From Flavobacterium sp. I3-2 (GTDB lineage Bacteria; Bacteroidota; Bacteroidia; Flavobacteriales; Flavobacteriaceae): a DNA stretch of 64,000 nucleotides. Below the pieces are notes generated by a model that worked only from the letters and a program-made list of their open reading frames with translations, did not search any database and had not been told where the DNA came from. Of this stretch, positions 39,929-49,281 are shown one piece after another (positions within the stretch are counted from its first letter, which is position 1; the number at the start of each line of letters is the position of its first letter). The position numbers and the translations under genes are program-made. Location: positions 124,001 to 188,000 of the forward strand of contig NZ_CP058306.1 in NCBI RefSeq assembly GCF_013389595.1. The letters run 5' to 3'.

Positions 39929-41527
39929 TTATATGAATCTACGTTTTAATCGTATGATTTTGTATTTATAGTATTTGATTTTATCTCTTTGAGGAATGGT
40001 TACAAAAATCAGAATCGCAGTAATTAATCCAATCCAAAAATAAAAAGTAAATAATTGCTTACCAGCTAATAAACTTGCTTGTTGATAAACCAAATTCATC
40101 AAATCGTTTTGCATGAGTAATTCACTTGTATCTGAAGTATAGATTTGACTATAAGTATCCAATTTAGTTTGTACTTCATCTTGAACTAATGCTCTTGTAA
40201 CATCGATGTTCGATTTTAGAGCATCAAAGTTTTTTTCTTGTAAGAAATACGTCATATTTTGAGAAATAGCAAATCCCAAATTTGTAAACCAAAAACGAGC
40301 AGCCGTTCCAACCATCGAAGCATTAGCGCCGTATTGCACAGGAACATTTCCGATGATATACATGACTAATGGAGTAAAAAGCCAACCTTGCGCAATTCCT
40401 TGAATAAATACAGTTTTACCGGCAGCAAAGGTACTTACATCGACATCGAACAAACAAGAAATTAAATAGGCATTTACGGATAACATTAAAAAACCAATCA
40501 TAAAAATTAGTTTGCTTGACGTTCCTTTTATAAGTAAAACTCCTGATGAAAAAACTCCTAATAACACACCACCAACATTAATAAACTGAAAATTTACAAC
40601 GTATTCCCAAGGCCATTTCCAAACCATTACCATAGTCGAATAAATACTCACATATCCAAATCGCATGATGTAAAAAATACAAAACAAAGCGACACCTATT
40701 TTGATACTTTTAAATTTTATGATGTCGAATAAAAATAATTTTCGTTTTGCATAAAATTCTTTTAAAATAAAAAGTCCTCCAGAAATTAAGAATATAAAAG
40801 TAGCATACCAAATTGCTGATGAGTGAAACCAGTTTAATCTAAATCCGTATATGATTACAAAAACACCAGAAACCAAACTAATCAGTAAAAATAAATAACT
40901 TATTAAACCCAATTGATAAAGTGGTTTTCGAGGAAAAAATCGATTGTTATTAAAAAGATACAAAGTGATGATTAGAACCAAAGTATGAAATCCTGCAACC
41001 GTTAAAAAAACTTCTTGCCATCCAAAATTACTTGTAGCAAATTTAAAAACCCAAGCAGTCAAAGGTCCTGAACTTAGCATTAATGCGTAAAGTATAAAGA
41101 AAGCAATAAATTTAGAATGTTTTGATTTTAAAGTAGCCATTATTACAGGTAAAAAAACAACGCCTTCTAAAAGTGCAAAAAAACCTTCTAATACACGTAA
41201 CGGAACAATAACGACATAACTTTTAAATATCACCAATAAAAGCAATATAAAAATTGAGCAGCTTGTCATTAAAAGTATGTAACTTTTTAAAGAAAAATAA
41301 GCTAAAAAACGCGCATAAATTAATAATGTTACTACAATTGTTGCGTAACTTATTGAAAGTAAAAATTGTAAATCATTGGCATCTGAATCTAAAACTGACG
41401 CAACAAATTGTGTATTTCCGCTAAATAAACCTATTAAAAGTAAATGTGGAATTAACCCTATTATTAATAATGGTAATTTAATCCATTCCGGAACCCACTT
41501 ATTATATATAGATAAATTAGCATTCAT
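39929..41527 (-). CDS. MFS multidrug transporter (EmrB/DHA2-like)
   Basis: 532 residues with about 14 hydrophobic segments and an extracellular-type loop (about 420-475) rich in Asp, Thr and Ser. The arrangement fits DHA2 drug:H+ antiporters that export through EmrA and TolC. It is the last gene of a three-gene operon (outer-membrane factor, membrane-fusion protein, transporter). Substrates cannot be inferred. Confidence 0.75.
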   Translation of the reverse strand: MNANLSIYNKWVPEWIKLPLLIIGLIPHLLLIGLFSGNTQFVASVLDSDANDLQFLLSISYATIVVTLLIYARFLAYFSLKSYILLMTSCSIFILLLLVIFKSYVVIVPLRVLEGFFALLEGVVFLPVIMATLKSKHSKFIAFFILYALMLSSGPLTAWVFKFATSNFGWQEVFLTVAGFHTLVLIITLYLFNNNRFFPRKPLYQLGLISYLFLLISLVSGVFVIIYGFRLNWFHSSAIWYATFIFLISGGLFILKEFYAKRKLFLFDIIKFKSIKIGVALFCIFYIMRFGYVSIYSTMVMVWKWPWEYVVNFQFINVGGVLLGVFSSGVLLIKGTSSKLIFMIGFLMLSVNAYLISCLFDVDVSTFAAGKTVFIQGIAQGWLFTPLVMYIIGNVPVQYGANASMVGTAARFWFTNLGFAISQNMTYFLQEKNFDALKSNIDVTRALVQDEVQTKLDTYSQIYTSDTSELLMQNDLMNLVYQQASLLAGKQLFTFYFWIGLITAILIFVTIPQRDKIKYYKYKIIRLKRRFI

Positions 41528-41532
41528 TTGAT

Positions 41533-42567
41533 TTATTTTTTAACGTGTATCATAACATTCATTCCTGCAGCCAATTTCTCAGTTTCTTGATTTGGATTAA
41601 GTATAATTTTTGTCGGAATACGTTGTTCTATTTTGATAAAATTTCCTGTTGCATTATTTTGAGGTAACAATGAAAATTTACTTCCACTTGCTGGAGAAAA
41701 AGCTATTATTTTCCCAGTAAATTCTTTTCCTGGATAAGCATCAGCTGTAAAATATACATCAGCACCTATTTCGATATTTGAAATCTGAGTTTCTCTAAAA
41801 TTAGCAGTTACCCATTTTTCATCGCTAACCACATTTACAAGCGATTGTCCTACTTTAATATATTGTCCTGGTTGAATATTCTTTTTCCCCACTACTCCAT
41901 CAAACGGTGCAACGATATAAGAATAGCGAACCATTAAATCGGCAAATTTTGCTGAAGCCTTTTTAGATTTTGTTGTACTTTTTGCTGGTAAAACTTTTGC
42001 CTTTGCTTCGTTAATATTTGCATTTATGACTTTAAGCCGACTTTCTAAAGTATGTTTTTGGCTTAAAGCTGATTTGTAAGCAACTTCTGCTTTTTCAAAT
42101 TGTTGTTGAGTTGCAGATTTTTCTACGACTAAGTTTTTAAAACGATTATAATCTTGTTGTGTTTGCCAAACTTCTAAATTTGCTTTTTCGATTTGCGCTT
42201 GAATTATAGCAATTTCTGAAGCTTTAGACTGCACTGCATTTTCTGTAACAGCTTCTGTAGATTGAGAAGCTTCAACTTCAGATTGCGCTTGTTCCGCAGC
42301 ATAAGCATATTCTTCGGCATCAATAACAATTAAAGTATCTCCTTTTTTAACTTTTTGATATTCTTCAAAGTTTACCTCTTTAATAAATCCTGAGATTCTA
42401 CTTGATAAAGGTGTAATATATTGGTCTACTTGGGCATCATTTGTAGTTTCGTATCGACTGTTGAAAACTAAATACGAAATCGCACCGATTACACCACCTG
42501 CTATTAAAATCCAAGCTATAATAAGCATAATTTTATTGAAACGAGTAGATTGATTTTTATTAGACAT
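41533..42567 (-). CDS. EmrA/HlyD-family membrane-fusion protein
   Basis: 344 residues: one N-terminal membrane anchor (about 12-32), the biotinyl-lipoyl half AQVDQYITPLSSRISGFIKEVNFEEYQKVKKGDTLIVI, a long coiled-coil hairpin (about 85-185), the second lipoyl half YSYIVAPFDGVVGKKNIQPGQYIKVGQSL, and the beta-barrel part. It links an inner-membrane pump to an outer-membrane channel. It is 5 bp upstream of the MFS gene. Confidence 0.88.
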   Translation of the reverse strand: MSNKNQSTRFNKIMLIIAWILIAGGVIGAISYLVFNSRYETTNDAQVDQYITPLSSRISGFIKEVNFEEYQKVKKGDTLIVIDAEEYAYAAEQAQSEVEASQSTEAVTENAVQSKASEIAIIQAQIEKANLEVWQTQQDYNRFKNLVVEKSATQQQFEKAEVAYKSALSQKHTLESRLKVINANINEAKAKVLPAKSTTKSKKASAKFADLMVRYSYIVAPFDGVVGKKNIQPGQYIKVGQSLVNVVSDEKWVTANFRETQISNIEIGADVYFTADAYPGKEFTGKIIAFSPASGSKFSLLPQNNATGNFIKIEQRIPTKIILNPNQETEKLAAGMNVMIHVKK

Positions 42568-42581
42568 GTATTTGAAAATTT

Positions 42582-43904
42582 TTATAATGTTCCTATTATG
42601 TATTTCAATTGATAATATTTAAGTTGTTTATCAATTTTAGAAGTAATTAATTGTGATTGTGTTTCAAGTAAGGTATTATCAGCATCAATCAATTCGGTAA
42701 TCAAACAAAGTTGATTTAAATATTTACTTTTTACAATTCTAAAATTCTCTTCGGCCTGAAGCACTGCTTTTTTGTAAACTTCAATTTTATCTTGTGCTTC
42801 GTTGTATTTTGAGTAAGCTCGCTTCACTTCAAAATTCACTTTTTCTTCAAGCTCTTGATGCTCTAAATACTGAGCTTCTAATTTTAAACGTTGTAATTTA
42901 ACTTTTTCTCTGTTGGTATAAATGTTACTTAAATTCCATTTGATATCTATTCCGATAAAACCAATGGTATAAGCAAAATTTTCTGGTGGAAAAAACATAT
43001 AATTGGGATAACTCAGTTTTGCATTTCCAACTAAATTAATGGTAGGAAAGAAATTTGCTTTTTGACCTTTAATTTCTAATTGCTTTACATCAATTTCTTT
43101 TGCTCCAATTTTCAAATCCTCATTTTCATGATGCGCTAACTTGATAATTGTTTTTAGGTCAAAAACTTCGTTCATTCCAAAAGTTAAGCCAGTAGTATCA
43201 ATCTGAATTTGATAATCTTCAGGTGCAGACAAATGATATTTCACTTGTTCTTTAGCAATTTTTATATCGTTATGGATAGTAATAAATTCTAAACTATCTT
43301 GCTTTAATTGTAATTCTGACCGTAATATTTCATTATAAGTTACCACACCATTTTTTTCTAAATTAGTAATGTGTTTAAGTAAAACATTATCTTCATTAAT
43401 ATGGTCTTGAATGACTTTTAGATGCTCTAATAAATTATAAATTTGAAAATAATCTGATATTAATTCCATTTTAACCTGTTTCTCACTTTTTTCAATAGCA
43501 AGTTCAGAAATATCAGTTTCAACAGCAGCGATTTTTTTTTCGGTTTGTAATTTCCCTCCTTTATATAAAGGTAAAACTCCACCACCATCTAATTCATATA
43601 AAGATCGTTTTAAGAAATATTTTGTAGGTCCACCTTCAAATCCACCATTTTGATATTGGCGTAAACGCGACATTCGATTGTACATATAATGTGCTTCAAA
43701 TTCTGGAAGTTGCTCATTAAAAGCAATTTTTTCTCTACTTTTAGAAATCTTATTATTAACTTTATTATATTGTATTTTTTTATTTTGATTAACACCGATT
43801 GTTATTGCATCTTTAAGTTTTAAAGCACCGGAAGGGAAATCGGTATTTTGAGAAAAAACCACTTCAGCACAAAGCATAAAACCGAGTAAAAAAATTCTGA
43901 ACAT
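42582..43904 (-). CDS. TolC-family outer-membrane efflux protein
   Basis: 440 residues with a signal peptide (MFRIFLLGFMLCAEVVFS) and two repeats of long amphipathic helices separated by short strand segments (LKLKDAITIGVNQNKKIQYNKVN; FFPTINLVGNAKLSYP), as in the OEP/TolC family. It is the first gene of the efflux operon. A -7 element TAATTTTG (43926-43933, minus strand) lies just upstream. Confidence 0.85.
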   Translation of the reverse strand: MFRIFLLGFMLCAEVVFSQNTDFPSGALKLKDAITIGVNQNKKIQYNKVNNKISKSREKIAFNEQLPEFEAHYMYNRMSRLRQYQNGGFEGGPTKYFLKRSLYELDGGGVLPLYKGGKLQTEKKIAAVETDISELAIEKSEKQVKMELISDYFQIYNLLEHLKVIQDHINEDNVLLKHITNLEKNGVVTYNEILRSELQLKQDSLEFITIHNDIKIAKEQVKYHLSAPEDYQIQIDTTGLTFGMNEVFDLKTIIKLAHHENEDLKIGAKEIDVKQLEIKGQKANFFPTINLVGNAKLSYPNYMFFPPENFAYTIGFIGIDIKWNLSNIYTNREKVKLQRLKLEAQYLEHQELEEKVNFEVKRAYSKYNEAQDKIEVYKKAVLQAEENFRIVKSKYLNQLCLITELIDADNTLLETQSQLITSKIDKQLKYYQLKYIIGTL

Positions 43905-43925
43905 ATAACATCTTTAATTAAAGTA

Positions 43926-43933
43926 CAAAATTA
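43926..43933 (-). promoter_or_regulatory. -7 element of the efflux operon promoter
   Basis: TAATTTTG on the minus strand fits TAnnTTTG, 22 bp before the TolC-family start codon, in the short space divergent from an AraC-type regulator. Confidence 0.4.
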
Positions 43934-44010
43934 CTCCTCGAAGTAAAGTTTTTATATTGTATAAATCGACAAAAATTTGCTCATTTACGCCATTTTGATT
44001 AAATTTGGTT

Positions 44011-44811
44011 ATGAATGACAATTTCTTCTTTTCTATAGAAAACTGTGAATCAGAGTTTTATATTTACAACTTTACAAGTTCACAACCTAAAACAGTTGAA
44101 CATCAACACGATAAAGGTCAGCTTTTATATGCAGAAGGCGGAGTACTTCATGTTTTCATAAATCAAAAACATTGGTATATTCCAGGACGATGTTTTATTT
44201 GGATTCCGCCAAACGTACCACATTACATACTTTCTCATTCTTCACACATCAAAATTTTTGGTTTGTACATGACGATTTTTGAAACAGATGATTTGCTTTA
44301 TAAAACAGAAAATGTTTATATGGTTGATGATTTATTACGAGAAATGATTTGGTACACCGAAAAATGGATGGGTTGCTACGGACCTGAAAAAGCTGCCGAA
44401 TATTATTTTTTGAAAGCGATTAAAACAAATTTACCAACAATGTGTAAAAATGTTTCATCTTTTCCGATTCAACATCCTTATCCAAAAGATGAACGATTGA
44501 TAAAAGTGGGGCAATTTTTACGTAATAATTTAGAAAAACGATACACTTTAGAAGAAGTTGCGAAAGAATTTGGATTGAGTTCACGTACACTTTCCCGATT
44601 ATTTAAAGAAGACATCGGGATGAGTTTTGTTAAATTTTATCGCGCAATACGCATATCGCAAGCTTTAGAATTGATGTCAGAAAATAAGTTGAATGTTTAC
44701 GAAGTTGCCGTAAAAGTCGGATTTATTAGTCTTTCTGCTTTTAGTAATATTTTTTATCGAATCATGGGAATTCGTCCGCAAGAATATATCAATAAATTAA
44801 AGAAGAATTAA
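44011..44811 (+). CDS. AraC-family transcriptional regulator
   Basis: 267 residues: an N-terminal cupin (about 20-115; EHQHDKGQLLYAEGGVLHVFI and PPNVPHYI), and a C-terminal double helix-turn-helix (about 165-265; YTLEEVAKEFGLSSRTLSRLFKEDIGMSFVKFYRAIRI, then NVYEVAVKVGFISLSAFSNIFYRIMGIRPQEY). The start is ATG at 44011. It is divergent from the three-gene efflux operon, so it is the obvious candidate regulator of it; a small-molecule ligand is expected to bind the cupin. Confidence 0.9.
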   Translation: MNDNFFFSIENCESEFYIYNFTSSQPKTVEHQHDKGQLLYAEGGVLHVFINQKHWYIPGRCFIWIPPNVPHYILSHSSHIKIFGLYMTIFETDDLLYKTENVYMVDDLLREMIWYTEKWMGCYGPEKAAEYYFLKAIKTNLPTMCKNVSSFPIQHPYPKDERLIKVGQFLRNNLEKRYTLEEVAKEFGLSSRTLSRLFKEDIGMSFVKFYRAIRISQALELMSENKLNVYEVAVKVGFISLSAFSNIFYRIMGIRPQEYINKLKKN

Positions 44812-44824
44812 ATTTATAAAGATG

Positions 44825-44933
44825 GCGTTACGTTTACAAAAACTCCTAACGTCGTTTTCTAAACGTCGGGCTTTATGTTTCAATCTTTTTTACACTTCGT
44901 TTCAAAAAGGATTTCCACTTCAATCCCTAACGC
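44825..44933. repeat. Dispersed palindromic repeat of flavobacterial type
   Basis: About 109 bp of noncoding DNA whose ends are GCGTTA (44825-44830) and TAACGC (44928-44933). Inside is a short hairpin AATCTTTTT / AAAAAGGATT and the phrases CGTCGGGCTTTATGTT and GGATTTCCACTTCAATCCC. From memory this layout recurs in intergenic regions of many Flavobacteriaceae genomes as a dispersed, structured element. It is either a MITE-like repeat or a structured RNA. Confidence 0.6.
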
Positions 44934-45014
44934 AACATCCAATCACAAACAAAATTTAAAATTAAATTAGCTTTTAGTAGCTAAAAAAGTAATAATTTTA
45001 AAGAAAAATAAATA

Positions 45015-46205
45015 ATGAATCCTTCCAAGAGCAATTGGATAACCAAATATTTTTCTGAAACTGCATCATCTTTTCAAAACGAAGTAGATGAAATTGAATT
45101 GTACAAAAAAATCAGAAAATCAGGTTTCATTTATGGTTATACAACTTCGGTTCCGTTTGAAGAAATTCCACAAGAAAAATGGACCAACGAAGAAATGACC
45201 AAAATAGTTTTGATACATAGTTTATACAAAACCTTTGTTTCAACAACTCAATCATCAGATGTTGATTTATTCTTTAAAAAAATTAAAGCTTTTTACGATG
45301 TCATTTCAACATATAAAGCCAATTTATTTTTTTCTTACATTCTACCTACTTCAAACGGAATCAAACAATCGTTAGAAAAGATTATTGACCAACGTGTTCA
45401 AAATGCATCAAACATTGTAGAAAAGTCTTTTTCACATAGTTTAACCAATGCGTTACTTTTTATTGATATTGTAAGTTTTAAGCGTTATTTACATAATGAA
45501 ACCGAGGTTCTAGCTTTTTTCAAACATTTAGAAGAAACATTATTGAATTTGGTTTACTTGGCTTATAACGAAAAATCTGTCAAAACCAAGTATGATGAAA
45601 TCATTCAACGAATATTTGAAAATTCGCTACGTTTTTCAGCCAAGAATTTAGCTAATAAAACTTTTAATGAGATTGATTTTAATGTATTCATTACTTATTT
45701 TGGCAGAAATTATATTTTAGACATAACTAATATGGTGATGTGGCGCGATAAAATTTTAGAAGAAAACGAGCTTGAATTTCTAAAACAAGTCGGTAAAAAA
45801 TTAAATCTTACAGATGAAAACATCAAGGAAAGTAGTTGTGCAATCAAACATTTTATTGAAATAAACAAACACGAAATTCCGTATTTTCAGTTTGCTCATC
45901 CAGTAAAAAAATTCTATAAACATACGTCTGCTTCTATATCTTTATTATTAGAACGAAATAAAAACATCTTAAGTAAAGAATTGAAAAACAATAAAGATTT
46001 GGTTTATTTATTAGCTAAATCGACGCACAAAAATTTAGATGAAAAAGAACGAAAACGCATCAAAAAACAATTGATTGAATTGTGTAAAACCATTCCGTCA
46101 TTAACCATTTTTGTTTTACCTGGCGGAAGTTTATTGTTACCCATATTAATAAAATTAATTCCGCAAATTTTACCTTCAGCTTTTAATGAAAATTTAGACG
46201 AATAA
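45015..46205 (+). CDS. LETM1-related protein
   Basis: 396 residues, mostly helical, cytoplasmic-looking until the C-terminus, where a hydrophobic stretch TIPSLTIFVLPGGSLLLPILIKLIPQILPSAFNE resembles the LETM1 signature. In flavobacteria this family is annotated as LETM1-related and biofilm-associated; I rely on memory for that name. The gene is preceded by the dispersed repeat at 44825-44933 and ends at a terminator shared with rho. Confidence 0.7.
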   Translation: MNPSKSNWITKYFSETASSFQNEVDEIELYKKIRKSGFIYGYTTSVPFEEIPQEKWTNEEMTKIVLIHSLYKTFVSTTQSSDVDLFFKKIKAFYDVISTYKANLFFSYILPTSNGIKQSLEKIIDQRVQNASNIVEKSFSHSLTNALLFIDIVSFKRYLHNETEVLAFFKHLEETLLNLVYLAYNEKSVKTKYDEIIQRIFENSLRFSAKNLANKTFNEIDFNVFITYFGRNYILDITNMVMWRDKILEENELEFLKQVGKKLNLTDENIKESSCAIKHFIEINKHEIPYFQFAHPVKKFYKHTSASISLLLERNKNILSKELKNNKDLVYLLAKSTHKNLDEKERKRIKKQLIELCKTIPSLTIFVLPGGSLLLPILIKLIPQILPSAFNENLDE

Positions 46206-46206
46206 A

Positions 46207-46234
46207 AAAACCTTCCAGATTTTTGGAAGGTTTT
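46207..46234. terminator. Bidirectional terminator between LETM1-related gene and rho
   Basis: Stem AAAACCTTCCA / TGGAAGGTTTT with a 6-nt loop between convergent genes. Confidence 0.85.
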
Positions 46235-46256
46235 ACTTTATATATTGAATTGAAAA

Positions 46257-48098
46257 TTAATCATTCATCATTTTCAAAAATTCTTCGTTACTTGAAGATT
46301 TCTTTAATTTATCATAAATTAAATTTGTTGCTTCGACAGCATTCATATCTGCTAAATGTCTACGAACAATCCACATTCTATTTAAAGTTTCTGGGTCTTG
46401 TAGCAAGTCATCTCTACGTGTACTTGAAGAAGTTAAATCAACTGCTGGGAAAATTCTACGATTTGCAATTTTTCTATCTAACTGAAGTTCCATATTACCG
46501 GTTCCTTTAAATTCTTCAAAAATAACCTCGTCCATTTTAGACCCCGTTTCAGTTAATGCTGTTGCAATAATACTCAACGAACCGCCGTTTTCAATGTTAC
46601 GTGCCGCACCAAAGAAACGTTTTGGTTTTTGTAACGCATTTGCATCAACCCCACCCGATAATACTTTACCAGAAGCCGGCTGAACAGTATTATACGCACG
46701 AGCTAAACGTGTAATCGAATCTAAAAGAATCACAACATCATGCCCGCATTCAACCAAACGTTTTGCTTTTTCAAGAACAATATTCGCAAGTTTTACGTGT
46801 TTTTCAGCAGGTTCATCAAATGTAGAAGCTACAACTTCTCCGCGAACACTGCGTTGCATATCGGTAACTTCTTCTGGACGTTCATCAATTAACAAAACAA
46901 TTAAATAAACTTCTGGGTGATTTGCAGCAATTGTATTTGCAATATCTTTTAGCAACATGGTTTTACCTGTTTTAGGTTGCGCTACAATCATACCGCGTTG
47001 CCCTTTACCAATCGGTGCAAATAAGTCGATAATTCGAGTTGATAATGTGCTATTAGAATCTGCTAAATTAAATTTTTCGTTCGGAAACAATGGTGTTAAA
47101 TGTTCAAATGACGTACGGTCACGTACTTCTTCTGGATTGTGTCCGTTTATTTTTGTTACTCGAACTAGCGGAAAAAACTTTTCGCCTTCTTTTGGTGGAC
47201 GAACAACACCACGAACGGTATCACCGGTTTTTAAACCAAACAAACGTACTTGAGATTGTGATAAATAAATATCATCTGGAGAAGAAAAATATCCGTAATC
47301 AGATGAACGTAAGAAACCATAACCATCAGGCATCATTTCTAAAACACCTTCACTCTCGATAATTCCATCAAATTCATAATCGGCTTCCCTAAAATTAGGT
47401 TTGCGATTATTATTGTTGTTTTTGTTTTTTTGATTTGGATTATTTTGATTTGCTTTAATGTTGTTTTGATGATTAGGATGAACTGGTTTTTCAGTTTCTG
47501 TTACAACATTTTCTTCAACTTCTTTAGTTTCTGTAGGATTTGAAACCGAATCGTTGTTTGTATCTTTTGTAGGATTCGAATGCGTTCGTTGATTATTCGA
47601 ATTTCTATCTTTTTTGTTATTTCTTTCGTTTTGGTTAAGATTAGTAGGCTTAGACTTAGCATTTACTTCTTTCTTAACTTTTTCTGAAACATTGTTTTCC
47701 TGTGTATTTTCTTGTTTCGTTTCTTCCGTTACAACTTCAGAAATTTGTTTATTTTCCTTAGCTTTTAAAGGTTTAACAGGAACATTTTTTTCTAGATTTT
47801 CAGTTTTTTCTAACTTTTGTGTTTCTTCTATTTTTTCAGTAGATTCTGAATTTTCAGTTATTTCAGGTGTAGAAATTCGTTTTCGCTTAGGCTTATTTTC
47901 CGAACTTTTAACATCTTGTTGAGGTTTAGATATTTCTTCGGGCTTACTTTCTTTTTCGATTTGAGCTTCTTGAAATTGCATAATGTTCGTAATAAGAACA
48001 TCTTTTTTCATAGCTCGATATTTTTTAATATCTACTTGCTTTGCGATTTCTTGCAGCTCTGTAAGCTTCATATCTTTTAATAAAGAGATCTCAAACAT
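46257..48098 (-). CDS. rho: Transcription termination factor Rho with long disordered insert
   Basis: 613 residues, about 190 more than E. coli Rho. Order: the Rho N-terminal helical domain (1-45, [18 protein letters not shown]), a low-complexity insert of about 190 residues (about 46-235) dominated by Asn, Glu, Lys, Thr and Ser, the RNA-binding cold-shock-like domain ([25 protein letters not shown]), and the ATPase with Walker A PKTGKTML (about 383) and [10 protein letters not shown]. Long disordered inserts are typical of Bacteroidota Rho and, in Bacteroides, have been linked to phase separation. It terminates transcription by translocating along RNA. Confidence 0.95.
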   Translation of the reverse strand: MFEISLLKDMKLTELQEIAKQVDIKKYRAMKKDVLITNIMQFQEAQIEKESKPEEISKPQQDVKSSENKPKRKRISTPEITENSESTEKIEETQKLEKTENLEKNVPVKPLKAKENKQISEVVTEETKQENTQENNVSEKVKKEVNAKSKPTNLNQNERNNKKDRNSNNQRTHSNPTKDTNNDSVSNPTETKEVEENVVTETEKPVHPNHQNNIKANQNNPNQKNKNNNNNRKPNFREADYEFDGIIESEGVLEMMPDGYGFLRSSDYGYFSSPDDIYLSQSQVRLFGLKTGDTVRGVVRPPKEGEKFFPLVRVTKINGHNPEEVRDRTSFEHLTPLFPNEKFNLADSNSTLSTRIIDLFAPIGKGQRGMIVAQPKTGKTMLLKDIANTIAANHPEVYLIVLLIDERPEEVTDMQRSVRGEVVASTFDEPAEKHVKLANIVLEKAKRLVECGHDVVILLDSITRLARAYNTVQPASGKVLSGGVDANALQKPKRFFGAARNIENGGSLSIIATALTETGSKMDEVIFEEFKGTGNMELQLDRKIANRRIFPAVDLTSSSTRRDDLLQDPETLNRMWIVRRHLADMNAVEATNLIYDKLKKSSSNEEFLKMMND

Positions 48099-48278
48099 AT
48101 ATGTTTAAATGTTTAATTAAGTGTAATGCTTATTTTAATAGAAAGGTTTTTTTTGAAATCTGAATCGTCGCACAATGAAGTAGTTACAACAATACTATGC
48201 AATATTACGATTTTTTTTTAATAAACAATAGGTTTTTTAAAAAAAGAAAATGTATTTTTGTATTCAAACCTATTAATA

Positions 48279-48689
48279 ATGATTCAAAGAATACAATCCA
48301 TTTATCTATTTTTAGCATTTGTTGTTTCAGGAATTTTATCTTTAGTTTTTCCTATTTGGAAAAATGCTCAAGGTGCTGATTTTTATGCGGGACAAAACAC
48401 AATGTATGTAATTGGTTTTGGATTAAGTGCTGCATTAAGTGTTATTTCATTATTAGGATATAAAAAAAGACAAACGCAATTTGTTTATAACAGATTGAAT
48501 ATGATATTGAACTTTATATTACTAGGATTATTTGTGTATCAATCTCTAAATTTATCTGGAGAAGCTTCGGTTTCTGAGAAAGGTATTGGGATGTTTCTTC
48601 CTGTTGTTTCTATCATTTTATTAGCACTAGCTAATAAAGCCATCAAAAAGGACGAAGATCTTGTAAAATCTGCAGATCGTATACGATAA
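48279..48689 (+). CDS. DUF4293 family membrane protein
   Basis: 136 residues from ATG 48279 (a TTG 21 bp upstream is in frame but unlikely). Four hydrophobic segments (about 6-25, 42-60, 70-88, 103-120) separated by short loops match the DUF4293 family, MIQRIQSIYLFLAFVV being its usual start. The family has no known function and commonly lies beside rho in Bacteroidota. A -7 element TATTTTTG at 48253-48260 precedes it. Confidence 0.85.
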   Translation: MIQRIQSIYLFLAFVVSGILSLVFPIWKNAQGADFYAGQNTMYVIGFGLSAALSVISLLGYKKRQTQFVYNRLNMILNFILLGLFVYQSLNLSGEASVSEKGIGMFLPVVSIILLALANKAIKKDEDLVKSADRIR

Positions 48690-48720
48690 ACCTGTCATCT
48701 TAGTTTATTAGTGCGTTAAA

Positions 48721-48747
48721 AAATCCAATCTTTTCAGATTGGATTTT
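48721..48747. terminator. Bidirectional terminator
   Basis: Stem AAATCCAATC / GATTGGATTT with loop TTTTCA, then T-run. The core CCAATCTTTTCAGATTGG is identical to the terminator core at 50104-50121. Confidence 0.85.
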
Positions 48748-48749
48748 TT

Positions 48750-49226
48750 TTATCTAATTGTTTTCCAAACTTCTAATTTATCCTGATATTTCATTGAAGC
48801 ATATAATCCACTTGTTGATGGCATGATTAAAATTTCTTTGCCAAAATAATTACCTACATTTTTACGATAAAAAGTATAAGCATTCTTACTTGAAAAAACA
48901 ATCTTATTTAAATTGGGATATTTAGCAAATAACTTTTCGAAATTGTTCACTTCTGGATTCACAATATTTGCATCCAAGCTTCCTTTGCGTTCGCAGGTTT
49001 GAAAAACATCCCAAAGGGCAATTTTATTTTCCTTCAAAAACAAAAGTCTTTCTGAATAAACAGCTTCATATTCTGTTTCAAAAACATCATAAATCAATTT
49101 CCAAAACTGATTTTGTTTATTTCCATAATATTCATTCGAAGCCAAAGATTTCTCACTCGGAAAAGTTCCTAAAATAAGTATTTCAGATTCTGAATCAATA
49201 AAAGGTAAAAAAGCAGCTTTCATCAT
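48750..49226 (-). CDS. Mug/HDG-type DNA-deoxyinosine (uracil) glycosylase
   Basis: 158 residues. UDG-superfamily motif 1 is seen in LILGTFPSEKSLASNEYYGNKQNQFWKLI (about 16-44) and motif 2 in MPSTSGLYASM (about 136-146). The GNKQNQFW pattern matches the Mug/family-6 group that excises deaminated bases (hypoxanthine, or uracil opposite G) in base-excision repair. The start is the first of two tandem ATG codons. Substrate preference is family-level inference. Confidence 0.78.
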   Translation of the reverse strand: MMKAAFLPFIDSESEILILGTFPSEKSLASNEYYGNKQNQFWKLIYDVFETEYEAVYSERLLFLKENKIALWDVFQTCERKGSLDANIVNPEVNNFEKLFAKYPNLNKIVFSSKNAYTFYRKNVGNYFGKEILIMPSTSGLYASMKYQDKLEVWKTIR

Positions 49227-49281
49227 AACATTCCAAATTCTTTCCTATTTCCAAAAATACATTTGTACAAAATTAAAACAA

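Noticed and set aside
46957-47362. Two open frames on the plus strand within rho
   Set aside because: They mirror the conserved and low-complexity parts of rho on the other strand and lack a start site signal.
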